35,161 nucleotides of DNA from an uncultured Oscillospiraceae bacterium (GTDB lineage: Bacteria > Bacillota > Clostridia > Oscillospirales > Acutalibacteraceae): the NCBI GenBank assembly GCA_949297075.1, contig CASFRX010000050.1, forward strand, positions 1 through 35,161, read 5' to 3'. Position 1 is the first letter of the stretch, and every line of letters begins with the position of its first letter. Shown piece by piece: positions 31,583 to 35,161 of the stretch. The position numbers and the translations under genes are program-made. The notes beneath the pieces are model-generated. The model made no database searches, was not told the origin of the DNA, and saw only the letters and a list, made by a program, of their open reading frames with translations.

Positions 31583-33348
31583 AGCCCGAAATCAAAAAAC
31601 TGCTTATCCTAAATGCCCCGTATCTTATCTTTGTGTATGCCTTTGATAAAATCGGGCAGGCGTTCAGACTTGCGCCGGGGGCTGACCTCTCCGGCAAGCT
31701 CTTATCTATCGGGGACGGTTTTGCAGCCGCTTTTTCAAATGCCCTGCCGAGCATACACCCCATAGATTTACTTATCGGCATTGCAGGCGCGGTTATTGTA
31801 AGGCTTGCGGTGTATCTGAAAGGCAAAAACGCAAAGAAATACCGCAAAGGTGTGGAGTACGGCTCTGCCCGTTGGGGGAACAGCGAGGATATAAAGCCGT
31901 ATATCGACCCCGTATTTGAAAACAATGTGCTATTGACACAGACCGAACGGCTGATGATGTCAAGCCGACCGAAGCACCCGAAATATGCAAGAAACAAAAA
32001 TGTGCTTGTAATCGGAGGAAGCGGAAGCGGCAAGACAAGGTTTTTCGTCAAGCCTAACCTTATGCAAATGCACTCAAGCTACGTTGTAACCGACCCGAAA
32101 GGCACCGTCTTAATCGAGTGCGGGAAGCTCTTGCAGCGCGGCGGGTACAAAATCAAAGTGCTGAACACTATCAATTTCAAAAAGTCAATGCGGTACAATC
32201 CCTTTGCTTATATCCGCAGCGAAAAAGATATTTTGAAACTTGTAAATACCATAATCGCAAACACCAAAGGCGACGGAGAAAAAAGCGGCGAGGATTTTTG
32301 GGTAAAGTCCGAACGCCTTTTTTATTGCGCTCTTATCGGATATATCCATTACGAAGCGCCGGAGAATGAAAAGAATTTTACCACCCTGCTTGAAATGATA
32401 AACGCAAGCGAAGCCCGTGAGGACGACCCGGAATTTCAATCCCCCGTTGACCTTATGTTTGAACGGTTAGAGGAAAAAGACCCGGAACATTTTGCAGTAA
32501 GGCAGTATAAAAAATTCCTGCTCTCGGCGGGAAAAACACGCAGCTCAATTCTTATTTCTTGTGGCGCAAGGCTGGCACCTTTTGACATACGGGAATTGCG
32601 CGAGCTTATGGAAACCGACGAAATGGAGCTTGACACCATAGGCGACAGAAAGACTGCCCTTTTCGTTATCATCTCCGATACGGACGATACTTTCAACTTT
32701 GTTGTGAGTATTCTTTATACACAGCTTTTCAATCTTCTTTGCGACAAGGCAGATGATGTGTACGGCGGCAGGCTGCCCGTTCACGTTCGCTGTCTGCTTG
32801 ATGAGTTTGCAAATATCGGGCAGATACCAAAGTTTGAAAAATTGATTGCCACAATCCGCAGCCGGGAAATCTCGGCTTCTATCATTTTGCAATCGCAGAG
32901 CCAGCTAAAAGCCATTTACAAGGATAACGCCGATACCATTGTCGGTAACTGCGACACAACTTTGTTTTTGGGCGGCAAGGAGAAAACTACCCTCAAAGAA
33001 ATGTCGGAGATATTGGGAAAGGAAACCATAGACAGCTTCAATACTTCCGAGAACAGAGGACGGGAGCTATCCCACGGGCTGAATTATCAGAAGTTAGGCA
33101 AGGAGCTTATGTCACAGGACGAAATCGCCGTTATGGACGGCGGCAAATGTATCTTGCAGCTACGCGGAGTACGCCCCTTTTTCTCCGAAAAATACGATAT
33201 TACAAAACACCCTAACTACAAATACCTGTCGGACTATGATAAAAAGAATACCTTTGATGTGGAAAAGCATTTAAGACGCCGCCCTGCAATCGTAAAGCCC
33301 GACGAAGTATTTGACTATTACGAAATTGACGCCGCCGATCTTGAATAA
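31579..33348 (+). CDS. VirD4/TraG-like type IV coupling protein
   Basis: This 589-residue ATPase brings the relaxase-DNA complex to the conjugation channel. Two N-terminal membrane helices (about residues 10-25 and 60-80) anchor it. The Walker A motif IGGSGSGKT is at residues 145-153 (KPN follows), and Walker B CLLDEFANIG lies near residue 406. The conserved YGSARWG segment precedes the ATPase domain, and SREISASIILQSQSQLKAIY plus the CDTTLFLGG segment are typical of TraG/VirD4. Length and sequence match the CD1115-type branch of Firmicutes ICEs. Confidence 0.95.
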   Translation: MKPEIKKLLILNAPYLIFVYAFDKIGQAFRLAPGADLSGKLLSIGDGFAAAFSNALPSIHPIDLLIGIAGAVIVRLAVYLKGKNAKKYRKGVEYGSARWGNSEDIKPYIDPVFENNVLLTQTERLMMSSRPKHPKYARNKNVLVIGGSGSGKTRFFVKPNLMQMHSSYVVTDPKGTVLIECGKLLQRGGYKIKVLNTINFKKSMRYNPFAYIRSEKDILKLVNTIIANTKGDGEKSGEDFWVKSERLFYCALIGYIHYEAPENEKNFTTLLEMINASEAREDDPEFQSPVDLMFERLEEKDPEHFAVRQYKKFLLSAGKTRSSILISCGARLAPFDIRELRELMETDEMELDTIGDRKTALFVIISDTDDTFNFVVSILYTQLFNLLCDKADDVYGGRLPVHVRCLLDEFANIGQIPKFEKLIATIRSREISASIILQSQSQLKAIYKDNADTIVGNCDTTLFLGGKEKTTLKEMSEILGKETIDSFNTSENRGRELSHGLNYQKLGKELMSQDEIAVMDGGKCILQLRGVRPFFSEKYDITKHPNYKYLSDYDKKNTFDVEKHLRRRPAIVKPDEVFDYYEIDAADLE

Positions 33349-33472
33349 GCGGCGCGGAAAGGAGGACATTATCAGAAACCGAAAACACCGTTTCTATTGG
33401 GTGCGCGCACCTACTGATTGATGAAGCATAATACCGAACAATCCGCACCGCCGGGACACGGTGCGGAGGCTG

Positions 33473-33500
33473 CCGCCGTATGAACTACGGCGGTTTTTTT
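33473..33500 (+). terminator. Hairpin with T-run between virD4-like and Maff2 genes
   Basis: CCGCCGTA at 33473-33480 pairs with TACGGCGG at 33486-33493 and seven Ts follow. Within the 33349-33563 gap there are also a perfect 12-bp palindrome GGTGCGCGCACC (about 33401) and the stem CCGCACCG/CGGTGCGG (about 33446-33469). An orphan GGAGG at 33361 has no good start codon behind it. Partial termination here would lower expression of the downstream membrane proteins. Confidence 0.6.
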
Positions 33501-33563
33501 GTACCCAAAAACAAACAACAAATATTATTTGACAGCCGCAAAGCGGCAGAAAGTGAGGAATTT

Positions 33564-33779
33564 ATGTCATTTTTCAACAGCGCAGTAGGCGTATTGCAGA
33601 CACTTGTTATTGCTCTCGGTGCAGGACTTGGCATTTGGGGCGTTATCAATCTCTTGGAGGGCTACGGCAATGACAACCCCGGCGCAAAATCCCAGGGCAT
33701 GAAGCAGCTCATGGCGGGCGGCGGCGTTGCCCTCATCGGCGGCACTCTTGTACCTTTGCTTTCCGGGCTTTTCGGTTAA
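33564..33779 (+). CDS. Maff2-family mobile element membrane protein
   Basis: The 71-residue protein has two membrane helices (about residues 8-28 and 47-68) separated by LLEGYGNDNPGAKSQGMKQ, the signature of Maff2 proteins in Tn1549-like ICEs. By size and topology it resembles a VirB2-like pilin or small channel subunit, but this is inference. The open frame reaches 33480, which is inside the terminator hairpin; ATG 33564 starts the conserved MSFFNSAVGVLQTL and follows GTGAGGA. Confidence 0.88.
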   Translation: MSFFNSAVGVLQTLVIALGAGLGIWGVINLLEGYGNDNPGAKSQGMKQLMAGGGVALIGGTLVPLLSGLFG

Positions 33780-33795
33780 GCGGCGGGTATAGCCT

Positions 33796-34665
33796 ATGCA
33801 GAGCATACTTGACGCGATTAACGAATGGATAAAAGGTATTCTTATCGGAGCCATCAACGGTAATCTGTCAACTATGTTCGGGGACGTAAACGAAAAAGTC
33901 GGAACTATCGCCACAGAGGTAGGCAAGACCCCGCAAGGGTGGAACGCAAGCATATTTTCTATGATACAGACCCTGTCGGAAAATGTGATTGTCCCCATTG
34001 CGGGGCTTGTCATTACCTATGTTCTATGCGTGGAGCTTATCAGTATGGTAACGGAAAAGAACAATATGCACGACATAGACACCTTTATGTTTTTCAAGTG
34101 GTTTTTCAAGGCGTGGGTAGCGGTGTATCTCGTTACCCACACCTTTACAATCACTATGGCGGTATTCGATATGGCGCAGCACGTCGTAGCCGGTGCGGCG
34201 GGGGTAATCGGCGGCAACACAAATATAGACGTGGACGCCGCCCTATCCTCTATGCAGGCAGGGCTTGACGCTATGGAAATCCCCGAATTGCTCCTGCTCG
34301 TAATGGAAACAAGCCTTGTAAGCCTGTGTATGAAAATTATGTCGGTGCTTATTACGGTTATCCTTTACGGCAGAATGATAGAAATATACCTTTACTGTTC
34401 GGTATCACCTATCCCGTTTGCAACAATGACTAACAGAGAATGGGGACAGATAGGCAACAACTACCTTAAAGCCCTTTTCGCTCTCGGTTTTCAAGGCTTC
34501 CTCATAATGATATGCGTCGGCATTTATGCGGTTTTGGTAAACAGTATGATTATAGCGGATAATCTGCACAGCGCGATTTTCTCCCTTGCGGCCTATACCG
34601 TTATCCTCTGTTTCTCGCTGTTCAAAACAGGCGCACTTGCGAAGTCGATATTTAACGCCCATTAA
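33796..34665 (+). CDS. VirB6/TrbL-like conjugation channel protein
   Basis: The 289-residue polytopic membrane protein has about six hydrophobic segments (for example VIVPIAGLVITYVLCVELI, FFKAWVAVYLVTHTFTITM, the LLLVMETSLVSLCMKIMSVL stretch, and GFLIMICVGIYAVLV). The conserved CSVSPIPFATMTNREWGQIGN loop is typical of the family in Tn1549-like elements. VirB6/TrbL proteins form the inner-membrane part of type IV secretion channels. The ATG is 16 nt after the Maff2 stop, with only a weak ribosome binding site (GGCGGG), so coupling to the upstream gene is likely. Confidence 0.88.
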   Translation: MQSILDAINEWIKGILIGAINGNLSTMFGDVNEKVGTIATEVGKTPQGWNASIFSMIQTLSENVIVPIAGLVITYVLCVELISMVTEKNNMHDIDTFMFFKWFFKAWVAVYLVTHTFTITMAVFDMAQHVVAGAAGVIGGNTNIDVDAALSSMQAGLDAMEIPELLLLVMETSLVSLCMKIMSVLITVILYGRMIEIYLYCSVSPIPFATMTNREWGQIGNNYLKALFALGFQGFLIMICVGIYAVLVNSMIIADNLHSAIFSLAAYTVILCFSLFKTGALAKSIFNAH

Positions 34666-34685
34666 GACGGAAAGGAGTTTTTTGT

Positions 34686-35033
34686 ATGGCTTATGTACCC
34701 GTACCCAAAGACTTATCCAAAGTCAAAACAAAGGTCGCTTTCAATCTGACGAAACGACAAATCATTTGCTTTGCGGCAGCCCTTGCAATAGGACTACCGC
34801 TTTTCTTTTTGCTCAAAGGAAGTATAGGAACGAGCTTTGCGGCTTTCGTGATGATTGTTGTAATGCTCCCCTGCTTCCTTTTGGCAATGTATGAAAAACA
34901 CGGGCAGCCCCTTGAAGTCGTGGTAAAAAACATCATTCAGACAAAGTTTATCAGACCAAAGGAACGCCCCTATCAGACCAACAATTTCTATGCAGTTATA
35001 GAGAAACAAAGAAAACTTGAAAAGACCTGCTAA
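34686..35033 (+). CDS. PrgI-family conjugation protein
   Basis: The 115-residue protein is a PrgI/VirB3-like component with VPVPKDLSKVKTKVAFNLTK at the N-terminus, two membrane helices (about residues 26-44 and 48-68) and a conserved tail PYQTNNFYAVIEKQ. In related ICEs it precedes and works with the VirB4 ATPase. GGAAAGGAG precedes the ATG. No VirB4 start is seen in the remaining 128 nt of the window. In the +1 frame at the end of the gene, codons resembling the longer tail of other family members (KRPANKSQ) continue to a TAA near 35073, so a small frameshift or divergence at the 3' end is possible. Confidence 0.85.
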   Translation: MAYVPVPKDLSKVKTKVAFNLTKRQIICFAAALAIGLPLFFLLKGSIGTSFAAFVMIVVMLPCFLLAMYEKHGQPLEVVVKNIIQTKFIRPKERPYQTNNFYAVIEKQRKLEKTC

Positions 35034-35161
35034 TAAAAGTCAAGTAGAAAAATCAAAAAAATTAGTGATATAAAAATTGGTACAGCAAATCAGACCGACA
35101 CAAGGTGGATTTTTTGAGTCAGTCAATGTGGATTAAGGCGAAAGCTCTGAAGTGCTTTGCC

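Larger units (their letters stand above)
29615..35161 (+). mobile_element. Left part of a Tn1549/CD1115-type integrative conjugative element
   Basis: Genes between 29922 and 35033 follow the conserved order of this Firmicutes ICE family: RepA-like initiator, DUF5348 protein, PcfB-like protein, VirD4-like coupling protein, Maff2 protein, VirB6/TrbL-like membrane protein, PrgI. The left boundary is only bracketed: recombinase homology stops near 29620 and ICE-like leader sequence is present from about 29690. The right part (VirB4, NlpC/P60 hydrolase, topoisomerase, relaxase, integrase and any cargo) would lie beyond the window. Confidence 0.8.

Noticed and set aside
33480..33563. 28-residue N-terminal extension of Maff2 beginning at ATG 33480
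   Set aside because: That ATG lies inside the terminator hairpin, and the conserved Maff2 start is at 33564.
1..35161. CRISPR arrays, rRNA genes, retrons or toxin-antitoxin pairs
   Set aside because: I looked for spaced repeats, cas-like, reverse-transcriptase and small paired toxin genes and saw none; the only regular array is the repA iteron set, whose 15-bp period has no spacers.

Overview
The window looks like the chromosome of an anaerobic, low-to-mid GC Gram-positive bacterium of class Clostridia, most likely a gut member of the Oscillospirales/Ruminococcaceae type. The evidence is the protein set: a fused or split BadF-type acyl-CoA dehydratase activase, type III glutamine synthetase, meso-diaminopimelate dehydrogenase, a DUF1540 Cys-rich peptide, DUF378, and a Tn1549-type conjugative element. 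Shine-Dalgarno sites are strong and promoters are sigma-A-like. The species cannot be named from the sequence alone.

Layout. Bases 1-10000 hold plus-strand housekeeping genes: the ATPase YchF, a decayed P-loop kinase fragment, peptidyl-tRNA hydrolase (pth), a two-gene activase/dehydratase-like pair and mfd. Bases 10100-12070 hold a small membrane protein, a cytoplasmic-looking GH20 beta-hexosaminidase and a DUF1540 peptide. Bases 12133-12434 are a non-coding 302-bp element with 36-bp imperfect terminal inverted repeats. Next come ddh (minus) and glnN (plus), which meet at a shared upstream region, then capA (minus), a second miniature inverted-repeat element (17244-17375), and tRNA-Pro(TGG) followed by a broken copy of itself split by a 120-nt insert.

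Bases 17905-22835 form a minus-strand cluster: a QueG-like Fe-S protein, a membrane GT2 glycosyltransferase, a Gfo/Idh/MocA oxidoreductase, a PfkB kinase, a PI-PLC-like phosphodiesterase, and at its head a 5'-truncated GT4 glycosyltransferase. A divergent promoter pair separates it from a small unknown protein and a MATE transporter. A membrane-anchored XRE-type regulator, an anchored metallophosphoesterase and a tRNA-Thr/tRNA-Tyr pair follow.

Bases 28088-35161 are mobile DNA. A large serine recombinase lacking its N-terminal catalytic domain abuts the left part of an integrative conjugative element of the Tn1549/CD1115-type family: RepA-like initiator, DUF5348, PcfB-like, VirD4-like coupling protein, Maff2, VirB6/TrbL-like channel protein and PrgI. 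The window ends before any VirB4 ATPase, relaxase or cargo.

The most interesting signals are a perfect 15-bp-period array of near-palindromic iterons followed by AT-rich DNA inside the ICE repA coding sequence (a candidate replication origin), the interrupted tRNA-Pro copy, the two miniature inverted-repeat elements, and the PLC/PfkB/oxidoreductase cluster. I did not find a clearly new defence or biosynthetic system. No CRISPR array and no rRNA genes are present.
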